Shown in pieces: positions 48,843 to 57,093 of a stretch of 64,000 nucleotides of DNA. The notes beneath the pieces are model-generated. The model was not told the origin of the DNA. It saw only the letters and a list, made by a program, of their open reading frames with translations, and made no database searches. Source of the stretch: Oscillospiraceae bacterium (lineage in GTDB: Bacteria; Bacillota; Clostridia; Oscillospirales; Ruminococcaceae); assembly GCA_017472965.1 (NCBI GenBank), contig JAFUNR010000005.1, positions 1 through 64,000 on the forward strand, in the 5' to 3' direction. Numbering within the stretch: the stretch's first letter is position 1; the number at the start of each line of letters is the position of its first letter. The translations under genes and the position numbers were made by a program.

Positions 48843-50219
48843 TCATTTCAGATTACGCAGGCCCTTGGGATAATGATTTTTCACCCGTCCGCCGCTGATC
48901 TTGCCTGCTCCCAGTGCAAAACCGTCCACGCATACGGCGCACCAGCCGCTGCCCGCTGTGCGGGCCTCGATCTCCTCACCACGCAGGTAGGCGGCGGTGC
49001 GGGGGTCGGCGGCAGTCAGCTCCTCGCGGTTGGCGCACTGAGCACCAAAGGCATGCATCAGGTGATGCGCCGGTGTAAAGCGATCCTTTTCCACACTGCC
49101 CAGCTGCACACCGCAGCGCACCAGATGCAGACCCGCCAGCGAAGGCAGCGGCTGCACAGGCGGCAGGTAGTAGGATTCCTTGAACTGCTGCAGCGGCCGG
49201 TCGAGCAGCTGCGGGAACAGCTGCCGCAAAAAATCCTGCAGCTGTTTGGGTACTTTGGCTGGGCGGGGTGCGGGATACATCGCCGCAGGCTGTGCTGCAC
49301 CCGAACGGCGCAGCTTCGCCACAAAATGACCCTCGCCGCCGTGACAGGGATAGATGCGGCGCACTTTGCTCACATCAATGGCGCCGTTCACACAGTGGCT
49401 CTCGTGCCCCGGGCAGCCGCAGGAAAGGCCGGTATCGATCAGCTCAAAATCCGGATGGGCCGCAAGAAATGCGCCGATCTGGCCCTCATCCTCCTGCGGG
49501 GAAAAGGTGCAGGTGGAATACACCAGCTCACCCCCCGGTGCAACGCAGCGGGCGGCGGCATCCAGGATCTCTGCCTGCAGCGCGGCACACTGCTCCACCA
49601 GCGCCTCGCTGTGCTGGGTGACAGCCTGCGGCTCCTTGCGGAACATTCCCTCGCCGGAGCAGGGGGCATCCACCAGCACTTTATTGAAATAACCGGCAAA
49701 GCACTGTGCCAGCCGCGGCACGCTGTCATTGGTGACGACCACATTGGGCGCACCCATGCGCTCGATGTTGGAAAGCAGAATGCGGCTGCGTGCGGCGTCA
49801 AACTCATTGCTGACCAGCACGCCGCTGCCCTGCAGTGCGGCAGACAGCTGGGCACTTTTGCCGCCGGGTGCGGCGCAGGCATCCAGCACGCGGTCACCGG
49901 GGTGCACATCCAGTGCCGCAGCGGCAGTGGATGCCGAAGGCTCCTGTCCGTAATAGACCCCGGCATGATGCCACGGGTGCAGTCCCGGACGGGCATCCGG
50001 CTGTACCAGACGGAAATTGGCACAGGCAAAGCCGCCCGCTGTCAGTGCAAAAGGCGGCGCGGCGGCGAATTCCTGTGCAGGCAGCAGACGGGTGTTGACC
50101 GTCACCCCGCGCACGGGGACTTCTTCCGCATACTGAAAAAGCTGATCGGCCTTTTCCCCCAGCAGCGCCTGTGTACGCTGCCAGAAATAGCTGTCCGAAG
50201 AAAGAGATGGATGGGACAT
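48843..50219 (-). CDS. NOL1/NOP2/Sun-family rRNA m5C methyltransferase (RsmF/YebU-like)
   Basis: A 458-aa SAM-dependent enzyme. The SAM-binding core is VLDACAAPGGKSAQLSAAL. The two catalytic cysteines are in LVDAPCSGEGMFRKE and LVYSTCTFSPQEDEGQ. The C-terminal extension (~300-458) with VKNHYPKGLRNLK resembles the PUA-like RNA-binding tail of RsmF proteins. The target cytosine is probably in 16S rRNA but cannot be read from sequence. The start at 50219 (MSHPSLSSDSYFW) has AAAGGAG upstream. Confidence 0.92.
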   Translation of the reverse strand: MSHPSLSSDSYFWQRTQALLGEKADQLFQYAEEVPVRGVTVNTRLLPAQEFAAAPPFALTAGGFACANFRLVQPDARPGLHPWHHAGVYYGQEPSASTAAAALDVHPGDRVLDACAAPGGKSAQLSAALQGSGVLVSNEFDAARSRILLSNIERMGAPNVVVTNDSVPRLAQCFAGYFNKVLVDAPCSGEGMFRKEPQAVTQHSEALVEQCAALQAEILDAAARCVAPGGELVYSTCTFSPQEDEGQIGAFLAAHPDFELIDTGLSCGCPGHESHCVNGAIDVSKVRRIYPCHGGEGHFVAKLRRSGAAQPAAMYPAPRPAKVPKQLQDFLRQLFPQLLDRPLQQFKESYYLPPVQPLPSLAGLHLVRCGVQLGSVEKDRFTPAHHLMHAFGAQCANREELTAADPRTAAYLRGEEIEARTAGSGWCAVCVDGFALGAGKISGGRVKNHYPKGLRNLK

Positions 50220-50348
50220 ACAAACTCCTTTCGGCGTGTATAACCGCCGCAAAAGCTGCAGATACTAGAACCGACGGAGCCGGAATACCGGCTTCGCCGC
50301 CGAATTGCACGAGGCGTGCGCGAATAAATTGATTTGGAGGATCTGACC

Positions 50349-50489
50349 ATGAGCGAGAACCGCAACACCAAGAATGCCAAAAATACCCGTACCGGCCGCA
50401 GCTGCAATGAGAGCAGCCAGTCTCAGTCCAAGCAGACCAACGAGAACAGCCGCTCTGAAAACACCCAGAACAACCGTTCCTCCCGCTGA
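50349..50489 (+). CDS. 46-aa Asn/Ser/Arg-rich small protein
   Basis: A short gene missed by length filters: ATG at 50349, TTTGGAGGATC upstream, stop TGA at 50487-50489. The product starts MSENRNTKNAKNTRTGRSC and ends NNRSSR, with Asn, Ser, Arg and Gln dominating, no hydrophobic core and one Cys. Similar disordered Asn/Ser-rich small proteins are common and unannotated in gut Clostridia (recall only). A spore or stress role is possible but unproven. It is flanked by hairpins and a terminator, so it is monocistronic. Confidence 0.75.
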   Translation: MSENRNTKNAKNTRTGRSCNESSQSQSKQTNENSRSENTQNNRSSR

Positions 50490-50531
50490 CGGGACGGAGC
50501 TGCCATAGGCGGCAGCTTCGTACATATACGC

Positions 50532-50572
50532 AAAAGAGCCGCCGCAGTTGAAAATTGCGGCAGCTCTTTTTC
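50532..50572. terminator. Bidirectional terminator
   Basis: AAGAGC-C-GCCGCA pairs with TGCGGC-A-GCTCTT, followed by TTTTTC on plus and TTTTG on minus. It separates the small protein gene from convergent mrnC. Confidence 0.9.
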
Positions 50573-50574
50573 AT

Positions 50575-51000
50575 TCAGTTCTGCTGCGCGGCATCGTGCG
50601 CTTCGGCCAGAGTCTGCCAGATGACATCGAACAACTCCAGAATGCGCTGCTGCCGGTTCTGCAGGTACAGCCAGCCAAACAGGGATTCCAGTGCGGTGGA
50701 AGCGGTATATTCCTCCCGGGTGGCATTCTTGGAAACACTTGCTTTTTCGGCGTTGCGGCCCCGGCGCACCACGCCGGCCTCCTGTTCGGTAAGCAGCGGC
50801 TCGATGGCATGCAGACCGGCGGCCTGATGACGGGCACTGACATAGCCCACCGTCATGGTGTGCAGCTTCTGCAGCGGCAGACGGGTGGTCTCCACCGCAC
50901 GCTGCCGCACCAGCAGCTCAAACACACCGTCGCCCACAAATGCCAGTGCCAGCGGTGACTGCTCGCGGATATCAAATTGGCTGTGCGTTTCAAACAGCAT
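50575..51000 (-). CDS. mrnC: Mini-ribonuclease III
   Basis: A 141-aa RNase III catalytic domain without dsRBD, used for 23S rRNA maturation in Bacillota. Features are SPLALAFVGDGVFELLVRQR, KLHTMTVGYVSARHQAAGL, RRGRNAEKASVSKNATREEY and the second acidic block ALESLFGWLYLQ. It normally lies after cysS; here it follows obgE by 11 bp and probably shares its transcript. Confidence 0.95.
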   Translation of the reverse strand: MLFETHSQFDIREQSPLALAFVGDGVFELLVRQRAVETTRLPLQKLHTMTVGYVSARHQAAGLHAIEPLLTEQEAGVVRRGRNAEKASVSKNATREEYTASTALESLFGWLYLQNRQQRILELFDVIWQTLAEAHDAAQQN

Positions 51001-51011
51001 GACGGGACCTC

Positions 51012-52280
51012 TTAGAACACGTAATCGAACTGGAACTCACCGATGCAGATGGTATCATCCTCTTCGACACCCTGACGCACCAGTTCATCCAGCACACCGC
51101 TGTCGGCCAACTGCCGCTGGAAATACTGCAGGCTCTCGTAGTCCTCCACATCGCTGCCCTCCAGAATGCGCTCCAGCCAAGGAGCCTCCACGCTGAAGAC
51201 ATGATCCTCCAGCTTGGTGACGGTGAAGCGTGCACCGTCGGCATTCAGCTCGGGCTTGACATAGTTCACCTCGAAGGAACCGACTTCCGGCAGAGTGCGC
51301 AGCACAGAGTAGACCGTGCCGGGCAGAGAATCCAGCCCCCTGCGGGTGGCAGCGCTGATGGGCATGAAGGTCAGGCCCTGCTCCTCAATAAAGGCGCGGA
51401 ATTCCTCCACCTGCTCGGGCGTGGCGATATCGCACTTGTTGCCCAGCACCAGCTGCGGGCGTGCGGCCAGCACGGGGCTGAAGCGCTCCAGCTCCTGATT
51501 GATCTTTTCAAAATCGTCTTTGGGATCCCGGCCCTCGCAGCCGGAGACATCCACCACATGCAGCAGCATGCGGCAGCGCTCCACATGGCGCAGGAAATCG
51601 TGGCCCAGACCGATGCCGTCGGAAGCACCCTCGATCAGGCCGGGGATATCGGCAGCCACAAAGCTGGCCTGCTCATCCACACGCACCACGCCCAGCACGG
51701 GGGAAAGGGTGGTGAAGTGGTAATTGGCGATCTTGGGACGCGCGGCACTGATGACGGACAGGATGGTGCTTTTGCCCACATTGGGAAAGCCGATCAGACC
51801 CACATCGGCGATCAGCTTCAGCTCCAGCTGCACTTCATATTCCTCGCCGGGCAGACCGGGCTTGGCAAAGCGGGGGATCTGACGGGTGGGGCTGGCAAAA
51901 TGCACATTGCCCCAGCCGCCGCGACCTCCTTTGGCCACCACCACCGGCTCATCGCCGGAGATATCAGCCATGACCGCACCGGTGGTCACCTCGCGGATGA
52001 CGGTGCCCTTCGGCACACGGATGACCAGCGGCTCAGCATTTTTACCGAAGCAGCGATTGCCGCGGCCGTTTTCGCCTGCGGGGGCCTGATACTTGGTTTT
52101 GTAGCGGAAATCCATCAGGGTGGACAGGTTGGGATCCGCCACAAAGATCACGTCGCCGCCGCGGCCGCCGTCGCCGCCATCGGGGCCGCCCGCCGCCACA
52201 TATTTTTCACGGCGGAAGGAAACCGCGCCGTCGCCGCCGCGGCCGGCCTTGATGCGGATCTTTGCAATATCGACAAACAT
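51012..52280 (-). CDS. obgE: GTPase ObgE
   Basis: A large GTPase for late 50S assembly and stress signalling. The 422-aa protein has the glycine-rich Obg fold (MFVDIAKIRIKAGRGGDGAV, then GGPDGGDGGRGGDVIF). The G domain has GFPNVGKSTILSVISAA, DIPGLIEGASDGIGLG and NKCDIA. A C-terminal OCT domain ends DTICIGEFQFDYVF. The start at 52280 has AGAAAGGA upstream. It follows rplU-rpmA beyond an internal terminator, so it has either read-through or its own promoter. Confidence 0.97.
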   Translation of the reverse strand: MFVDIAKIRIKAGRGGDGAVSFRREKYVAAGGPDGGDGGRGGDVIFVADPNLSTLMDFRYKTKYQAPAGENGRGNRCFGKNAEPLVIRVPKGTVIREVTTGAVMADISGDEPVVVAKGGRGGWGNVHFASPTRQIPRFAKPGLPGEEYEVQLELKLIADVGLIGFPNVGKSTILSVISAARPKIANYHFTTLSPVLGVVRVDEQASFVAADIPGLIEGASDGIGLGHDFLRHVERCRMLLHVVDVSGCEGRDPKDDFEKINQELERFSPVLAARPQLVLGNKCDIATPEQVEEFRAFIEEQGLTFMPISAATRRGLDSLPGTVYSVLRTLPEVGSFEVNYVKPELNADGARFTVTKLEDHVFSVEAPWLERILEGSDVEDYESLQYFQRQLADSGVLDELVRQGVEEDDTICIGEFQFDYVF

Positions 52281-52366
52281 AGCTTGTAAATCCTTTCTGG
52301 CCGCAGCCGCCCTTTTACAGAAAGTCTGCGGTGTTCTGACCGGAATATGCACCGGTCGCGGTCTCG

Positions 52367-52403
52367 AAAAAAATAGGGCAAACCGCGCTGGCGGCTTGCC
52401 CTA
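52367..52403 (-). terminator. Terminator between rpmA and obgE
   Basis: TAGGGCAAACCGC/GCGGCTTGCCCTA stem (52374-52386 with 52391-52403) followed on the minus strand by TTTTTTT. It is strong enough to uncouple obgE from the ribosomal genes. Confidence 0.92.
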
Positions 52404-52410
52404 CCGTTTT

Positions 52411-52662
52411 TTACTGCATGACGCTGACTTTCTTACGGTCGCGGCCACTGCGCTCGAACTTCACGGTACCATCGACCAGAGCGAACAGAGTATCGTCGCT
52501 GCCACGGCCAACATTCTCACCCGGATGGATGTGAGTGCCGCGCTGACGGACCAGGATGTTGCCGGCCAGAACGAACTGACCATCGGCGCGCTTAACGCCC
52601 AGACGCTTGGACTCGGAATCGCGGCCGTTCTTGGTAGAACCTACACCTTTTTTATGTGCCAT
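52411..52662 (-). CDS. rpmA: 50S ribosomal protein L27
   Basis: An 83-aa protein starting [20 protein letters not shown], placing the flexible N-terminal tail directly at the start. Most Bacillota L27 carry a short N-terminal extension removed by the protease Prp. No extension is present, and no prp gene lies between rplU and rpmA. The start at 52662 has GGAGG upstream. Confidence 0.97.
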   Translation of the reverse strand: MAHKKGVGSTKNGRDSESKRLGVKRADGQFVLAGNILVRQRGTHIHPGENVGRGSDDTLFALVDGTVKFERSGRDRKKVSVMQ

Positions 52663-52683
52663 ATCTGTTACACCTCCGCTCGA

Positions 52684-52995
52684 TCAACCGTTGATGGTTG
52701 CGATTTCAACTTTCGTATAGGGCTGACGATGACCCATGGCCCGCTTGCTGCCCTTCTTGCTGCGGTAGGTCAGGATGTTGATCTTCTTGCCCTTGCCGGT
52801 CTTGACAGCCTTGCCGACAACGCTGGCACCCTCAACAACGGGAGTGCCGACCTTGACGCCTTCGTCAGAGCCAACGACCAGAACCTGATCAAAGGTCACC
52901 TCGGCACCGTCTTCCACGTTCAGCTTTTCAACGTAGATGACATCGCCCTCGGCAACACGGTACTGCTTACCACCGGTTACGATTACTGCGTACAT
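52684..52995 (-). CDS. rplU: 50S ribosomal protein L21
   Basis: A 103-aa protein starting [20 protein letters not shown], with the C-terminal [21 protein letters not shown], full length for L21. AAGTGAGG lies upstream. It is first gene of rplU-rpmA. Only 21 bp separate the two, too short for the usual prp. Confidence 0.97.
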   Translation of the reverse strand: MYAVIVTGGKQYRVAEGDVIYVEKLNVEDGAEVTFDQVLVVGSDEGVKVGTPVVEGASVVGKAVKTGKGKKINILTYRSKKGSKRAMGHRQPYTKVEIATING

Positions 52996-53082
52996 GAATT
53001 TACCTCACTTCTTATTTTGAGTCACGCTGACAGGGGGTGGGCAGATGTATTCTGCCTCTTGAAAGACCCGCATACAAGCGGC
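52996..53082 (-). promoter_or_regulatory. rplU 5' leader, possible L21-leader element
   Basis: An 87-nt leader holding a perfect 6-bp hairpin GGCAGA/TCTGCC and a GCCGC/GCGG hairpin near the 5' end. Bacillota often have an L21 leader here; assignment requires a covariance search. Confidence 0.45.
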
Positions 53083-53088
53083 TTATAG

Positions 53089-53117
53089 ATTATACCACAA
53101 CCTATATATAATGTCAA
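53089..53117 (-). promoter_or_regulatory. Consensus promoter of rplU-rpmA
   Basis: TTGACA (53112-53117), 17-bp spacer, TATAAT (53089-53094), both perfect matches. Confidence 0.93.
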
Positions 53118-53228
53118 GCTGTAAGGTCTGTAAAATTACAGAGGCAAAATCCGGTTTCTTCTGTACTTTTTGCCCGTTTCGTGGTAAAATGGTAGAGATC
53201 ATTTCCCTGTCAGGCAAAAAGGAGCACC

Positions 53229-53759
53229 ATGAAACACATATTCCGCGCAGCCCTTGCGGCTGCGATCCTGCTTTTGACCCTGTTTTCCCTGTGCGGATGC
53301 GCCTCTGCGCCCGCCGCAGCCCCCGTCCCCGGTGTGGCGGAATACGGCTTTACCCCGCCGGAGGGCTTTACCGCCGCCGAGGAACCCGCCGGTATGTACC
53401 GAAGTCCGGATTATCCCGGCGATGCATCCAATATTTACAGCGTGTGCGGTACATCCGACCCGTATTTTTCCGGCTACACCGCCGAAATGATGGCCGATGC
53501 GCTGAGCCGTATGCTGACAGAGCAGTACGGTACCGGGATCCCCGTAACGGTGGAAAGCTTCGGCTACACTGCAGTGGACGGTCTGCCCGCCTACCGGATG
53601 CGTACCAGCTACACCGTGGACGGTCTGCAGCTGCAGCAGCTGGTGGTGGCGGTGAACGCGGATGCGAACTACACCTTCACATGGACCTGTGTGGATGATG
53701 CCGGCTGGATGGATGCCTTTGAAAAAAGCGCCGACAGCCTGTGGTTCCGCACACAGTAA
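53229..53759 (+). CDS. Lipoprotein of unknown function
   Basis: A 176-aa protein with a signal peptide (KHIFRAALAAAILLLTLFS) and the lipobox LCGC, so it is anchored outside the membrane through Cys-24. The mature part (GFTPPEGFTAAEEPAGMYRS, then YTFTWTCVDDAGWMDAFEKS) resembles small LpqN/PsbP-like domains that follow lipid anchors in Bacillota; the function is unknown. The ATG has AAAGGAG upstream. It is convergent with the chromate transporter genes. Confidence 0.82.
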   Translation: MKHIFRAALAAAILLLTLFSLCGCASAPAAAPVPGVAEYGFTPPEGFTAAEEPAGMYRSPDYPGDASNIYSVCGTSDPYFSGYTAEMMADALSRMLTEQYGTGIPVTVESFGYTAVDGLPAYRMRTSYTVDGLQLQQLVVAVNADANYTFTWTCVDDAGWMDAFEKSADSLWFRTQ

Positions 53760-53795
53760 GTGTGGGCCTTCCGGCAGCTCGCAAAACAAAAATTC

Positions 53796-53839
53796 CTAAA
53801 AACTCTCCGGTACGGCATTCCAGCCTGCGCCGGAGAGTT
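53796..53839 (-). terminator. Terminator of the chromate transporter operon
   Basis: AACTCTCCGG/CCGGAGAGTT (53801-53810 with 53830-53839) followed on the minus strand by TTTTTAGGAATTTTTG. Confidence 0.85.
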
Positions 53840-53854
53840 CTTATGTACAGAAAA

Positions 53855-54424
53855 CTATACTGTCAGTGCGCCGCTTGCCCACTGCCACACGAGCCACAGC
53901 GCACCGCTTGCAAAAATGACCAGAATGGGACTGGTTTTACGGATGCGCAGCAGCAAAAAGGCGGCCAGAATGATCACAGGTCTGACCCATGAAAAGCCGG
54001 CTGCCGCCCCTTGCGAAAGCCCCAGCGCCCCCAGAGTGATGGTGAGTGCCGCACCCGCGATCAGCGCGACTGTGGCAGGGCGCAGGGTGCTCAGAACCGT
54101 CTGCAGGCCGCGGCTCTGGCCGTAGCGGCGGTACAGCACCGAAAGCACCAGCACGATGCAGCATCCGGGCAGAATGCTGCCCAGCGTGGCAAGCAGCGCA
54201 CCGGGTACACCTGCCACACGGATCCCCACAAAGGTGGCTGCATTGATGGCGATGGGGCCGGGGGTCATCTCGGCAATGGTGATAAGATCGGTAAATTCGC
54301 TCAGGGTAAGCCAGCTGTGTCGCACCACCACCTGATCCTGGATCAGCGGGATGGCAGCATAGCCGCCGCCGATGCTCAGCAATCCGATCTGCAGAAAGCT
54401 GAGCAGAAGCTCCAGATAGATCAT
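53855..54424 (-). CDS. Chromate transporter half (CHR domain), second subunit
   Basis: A 189-aa CHR-domain membrane protein with the block SIGGGYAAIPLIQDQVVVR, the EMTPGPIAINAATFVG motif and five to six TM helices. Short-chain CHR proteins function as pairs of opposite topology. The start at 54424 overlaps the stop of the first half by 4 bp (ATGA). Despite the name, many clostridial pairs are not shown to export chromate. Confidence 0.88.
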   Translation of the reverse strand: MIYLELLLSFLQIGLLSIGGGYAAIPLIQDQVVVRHSWLTLSEFTDLITIAEMTPGPIAINAATFVGIRVAGVPGALLATLGSILPGCCIVLVLSVLYRRYGQSRGLQTVLSTLRPATVALIAGAALTITLGALGLSQGAAAGFSWVRPVIILAAFLLLRIRKTSPILVIFASGALWLVWQWASGALTV

Positions 54425-55011
54425 TCTCTCTGCCCTCCCCCGCTCTTTTTTGCCGCAAGCACTGCCCGCAGCACGCCCAGAAGCGCGGTGCCCAGCACGA
54501 TGTACATCACATTGATCTTCAGCACCCACGAAAGCACAAAGGCCGTCAGCATGATGCCGATGGCAAGCCAGTCCCGCTTTTTGATAAGCGGCTTTGCCAG
54601 TCCGCAGGTGACATCCAGCAGCACAGCACCCACGCCCAGCTGCATCCCCTGCAGCAGTGTTGCCACGATCAGACTGTCGCGGAAGGCGGCATACACCAGC
54701 GAGATGACGGAAAGCAGTACCACCGGCGGCAGAACGGTCCCCAGCACTGCCACGGCGGCAGCAGGGCCGCCGCCCAGATAAAAGCCAACCTGCAGCGCCG
54801 CATTGACGGCGATCGCCCCCGGCGAGGACTGGGCGATGGCGGTCATATCCAGCATCTGCTCCGCACTCAGCCAATGGTATTGCTCCACGAATTTTTTCTT
54901 CATCAGCGAAACAATGACAAAGCCCCCGCCGAAGGTGCAGGCACTGATGACGAACATACTGGCAAAAAGCCGTCCGTAGGGCGGTTTCTTTTTCTCCGGC
55001 AACTGTTCCAT
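54421..55011 (-). CDS. Chromate transporter half (CHR domain), first subunit
   Basis: A 196-aa CHR-domain protein with SACTFGGGFVIVSLMKKKFV, AIAQSSPGAIAVNAALQVG and about six TM helices. Its start at 55011 (MEQLPEKKKPPYG) follows AAAGGAG. It forms a heterodimer-type pair with the downstream gene. The CHR core motifs (FGGG and PGP/PGA) are present in both halves. Confidence 0.88.
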   Translation of the reverse strand: MEQLPEKKKPPYGRLFASMFVISACTFGGGFVIVSLMKKKFVEQYHWLSAEQMLDMTAIAQSSPGAIAVNAALQVGFYLGGGPAAAVAVLGTVLPPVVLLSVISLVYAAFRDSLIVATLLQGMQLGVGAVLLDVTCGLAKPLIKKRDWLAIGIMLTAFVLSWVLKINVMYIVLGTALLGVLRAVLAAKKSGGGQRE

Positions 55012-55065
55012 GGGCAAAAACTCCTTTGCAGCAACGTTTTTCCTATCATACCACACCCGGTACAA

Positions 55066-55104
55066 AAAGTAAAACGGAGCCGCTGCAAAACTGCAGCAGC
55101 TCCG
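55066..55104 (-). terminator. Terminator after the FMN-binding lipoprotein gene
   Basis: CGGAGC-C-GCTGCA pairs with TGCAGC-A-GCTCCG (55075-55087 with 55092-55104), then GTTTTACTTTTTG on the minus strand. Confidence 0.88.
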
Positions 55105-55126
55105 CTCGGCATACTCGGATCAAGGA

Positions 55127-55570
55127 TCAGCCCTCAACGGGAACCAGGATCTCGGCGGTATCGCCCTTGGCAGCAGCCTCCAGAATGGCGTTGTACAGAA
55201 CGCGCACATTGGCAGAGGCATAGGTAGCACCGGCAACACCGGCAACCTTATCGGGGTTGGTACCGGCGGCGACCACGTTCTCGGACAGAGCGGGGATCCA
55301 CTCGGAGGGCAGCGGCTCCATGGGGTACTCCTCAGCGGTGCAGCTGCTCTTCTTCTTGCTGGGGTCGCCCTCAGCATAAGCATCGTACTCGGCGCTCACA
55401 GGCTCACCGCCCTCAAAGGTAACGGTCAGGTACTCAATGTAGCCGTGGCTGGCGGTCTCGAAACGGGCGGTGTAGGTGCCATCCTTCGGGCCGGAAGCGC
55501 AGCCGACCAGAGCAGTGCAAGCCAGAACAACGCACAGAGCCAGCGCCAGAATGCGGGTCATCTTCTTCAT
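55127..55570 (-). CDS. FMN-binding domain lipoprotein
   Basis: A 147-aa protein. The signal peptide ends at lipobox ALVGC; residues ~35-147 form an FMN-bind domain with ETASHGYIEYLTVTFEGG and the threonine motif VAGATYAS, the site where ApbE would attach FMN covalently through phosphoester linkage. It probably carries electrons at the outer membrane face, as RnfG does inside its complex. Similar lipoproteins serve extracellular electron transfer in Listeria (PplA); a role here is inference. The start at 55570 follows AAGGAG. No apbE is in the window. Confidence 0.85.
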   Translation of the reverse strand: MKKMTRILALALCVVLACTALVGCASGPKDGTYTARFETASHGYIEYLTVTFEGGEPVSAEYDAYAEGDPSKKKSSCTAEEYPMEPLPSEWIPALSENVVAAGTNPDKVAGVAGATYASANVRVLYNAILEAAAKGDTAEILVPVEG

Positions 55571-55715
55571 GGTGTGTTTCTCCTTGTGATTCAAATTATA
55601 ATCTTTCTGCCGGAGGCTTTCCGGCAGCGCCTGAACATAGTATATCCTGCATACACAGCGCTATGCGGTGCCGCGGTATTCAAAACAGACCTCTGCACTA
55701 TGATATACCTGCATT

Positions 55716-55744
55716 ACTTTACCACAAAACAGAGCGGGATGCAA
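55716..55744 (-). promoter_or_regulatory. Promoter of the FMN-binding lipoprotein gene
   Basis: TTGCAT (55739-55744), 17-bp spacer, TAAAGT (55716-55721). The leader is about 140 bp long; the rest of the 218-bp gap shows no other feature. Confidence 0.65.
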
Positions 55745-55788
55745 TAGGGTTTGTTAATTTTTCATCAAATCACGCTAATGAGCAGAAA

Positions 55789-56832
55789 TCACCCGGTTGT
55801 CTGGGATGAAAAACTGTTGAGCCATGCCTCGTTGGCGGCGGGATCATAATAAGGCGAGCCCATCAGATAGGGATTATCCGCACGGTGCGCGGTGTGAGAG
55901 ATCAGGTAATCGCGCCACGCCCGGTAGCCTGCCGCATTCAGATGCAGACCGTCACCGCCGTCAAAATCGGGGTTCAGATAGCCGTTGTCGGTGCAAAGCG
56001 CCTCCTGCAGGTTGACAAAATACAATCCGCGCACATACACCATCTTGGCCAGCGCATCGTTCAGCCGGCTGATGCGCTCCACCGAGAAATCCTGCCCCTT
56101 GGCGGCGCGTGCGGCGGTCTCATAGCTGGTAGCTGTTGGAATGGCCTGCACATAGATACGCACGCCCGGCAGCCGTGTGCCGATCTTATCCAGCAGCTGC
56201 TCGTAATACTTCAGGAAAACCTCATCCGTCTGGCTGACCAGTGCATTGGAGCCCAGCAGGATATAGATCTTATCCGGCGCTGTGGAAGCGATATACTCCA
56301 CCGCATCCACCGTGCTGCCGTCCGGCTGCGCCATCTGGTTCGTTACCAGCGTCATGGGAGAACAGCCTTTCCACGCCGCCAGGTCGGAATTGGGGAACGT
56401 ATTGTCATTATAGATCGCGATACCCTGTGTCAGCGAATCGCCAAGGAAGGTGACATCGTCAAAGTAAACCATATCCACGCGGCCGTTTTCCGGCAGCGCC
56501 ATCATACGGTGATCGGGATTGACCAGTGCGGCGGCATCCACCGTCTGCTGCACAGGCCCTTCATCCAGCACAGCGTGCACGCCGGGCTGCTGCGAAGGAT
56601 CCACCGTGATGAAATCCGGATCCAGCTGCTCCACGACCTCTTCCAGCGAATCCACCGGATAGAAATCCCCCGGCGCTTCATCCTGCGGATACAGGATAGC
56701 GGCCACCTTCACCACCAGATATGCCACGCCAAGGATCATTGCCACCAGCAGAATGAACATGGCAAAAAGCGCCAGCCGCTGACGACGGCGACGGCGGCGG
56801 GCACGCTCGCTGTATTCCCGGTAGGTTGCCAT
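55789..56832 (-). CDS. Membrane-anchored SGNH/GDSL hydrolase
   Basis: A 347-aa protein: basic cytoplasmic N-terminus (ERARRRRRRQRLALF), one TM helix at ~20-48, an extracellular linker and an SGNH domain from ~120. The catalytic Ser is in FLGDSLTQGIAIY, the Asn block is IYILLGSNAL, and the Asp/His pair is in GGDGLHLNAAGYRAW. Likely an extracytoplasmic esterase, possibly a deacetylase of cell-wall or capsular sugar; substrate unknown. AAGGGGGC lies upstream of the start. It is between the Rnf operon and the FMN lipoprotein but has its own promoter. Confidence 0.88.
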   Translation of the reverse strand: MATYREYSERARRRRRRQRLALFAMFILLVAMILGVAYLVVKVAAILYPQDEAPGDFYPVDSLEEVVEQLDPDFITVDPSQQPGVHAVLDEGPVQQTVDAAALVNPDHRMMALPENGRVDMVYFDDVTFLGDSLTQGIAIYNDNTFPNSDLAAWKGCSPMTLVTNQMAQPDGSTVDAVEYIASTAPDKIYILLGSNALVSQTDEVFLKYYEQLLDKIGTRLPGVRIYVQAIPTATSYETAARAAKGQDFSVERISRLNDALAKMVYVRGLYFVNLQEALCTDNGYLNPDFDGGDGLHLNAAGYRAWRDYLISHTAHRADNPYLMGSPYYDPAANEAWLNSFSSQTTG

Positions 56833-56936
56833 AGGGAAAAGCCCCCTTTCTGCGCCATATTTCTTTCAGGCGCTGCCGATATCGGAAGGCCGGCAGCAAA
56901 AAGCCGGCTCGGAACACATCAGACTGTTTACAGTTA

Positions 56937-56966
56937 AGTATAGCACACTTTCCGCATTTTCTTCAA
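56937..56966 (-). promoter_or_regulatory. Promoter of the SGNH hydrolase gene
   Basis: TTGAAG (56961-56966), 18-bp spacer, TATACT (56937-56942). Confidence 0.7.
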
Positions 56967-57027
56967 CCGTGCAGCACCACTTTTTTCCCAGTGTGAGCAG
57001 ATTTCATAATTTCTTAAGAGTTTGCAC

Positions 57028-57068
57028 CGCAAAAAGACGGCTGCAGCCGGAAAGCTGCAGCCGTCTTT
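57028..57068 (-). terminator. Terminator of the rnf operon
   Basis: A perfect 14-bp stem AAAGACGGCTGCAG/CTGCAGCCGTCTTT (57033-57046 with 57055-57068) followed by TTTTTG on the minus strand. Confidence 0.93.
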
Positions 57069-57093
57069 TACAGTTTTGAGGATACCGCAGGGA

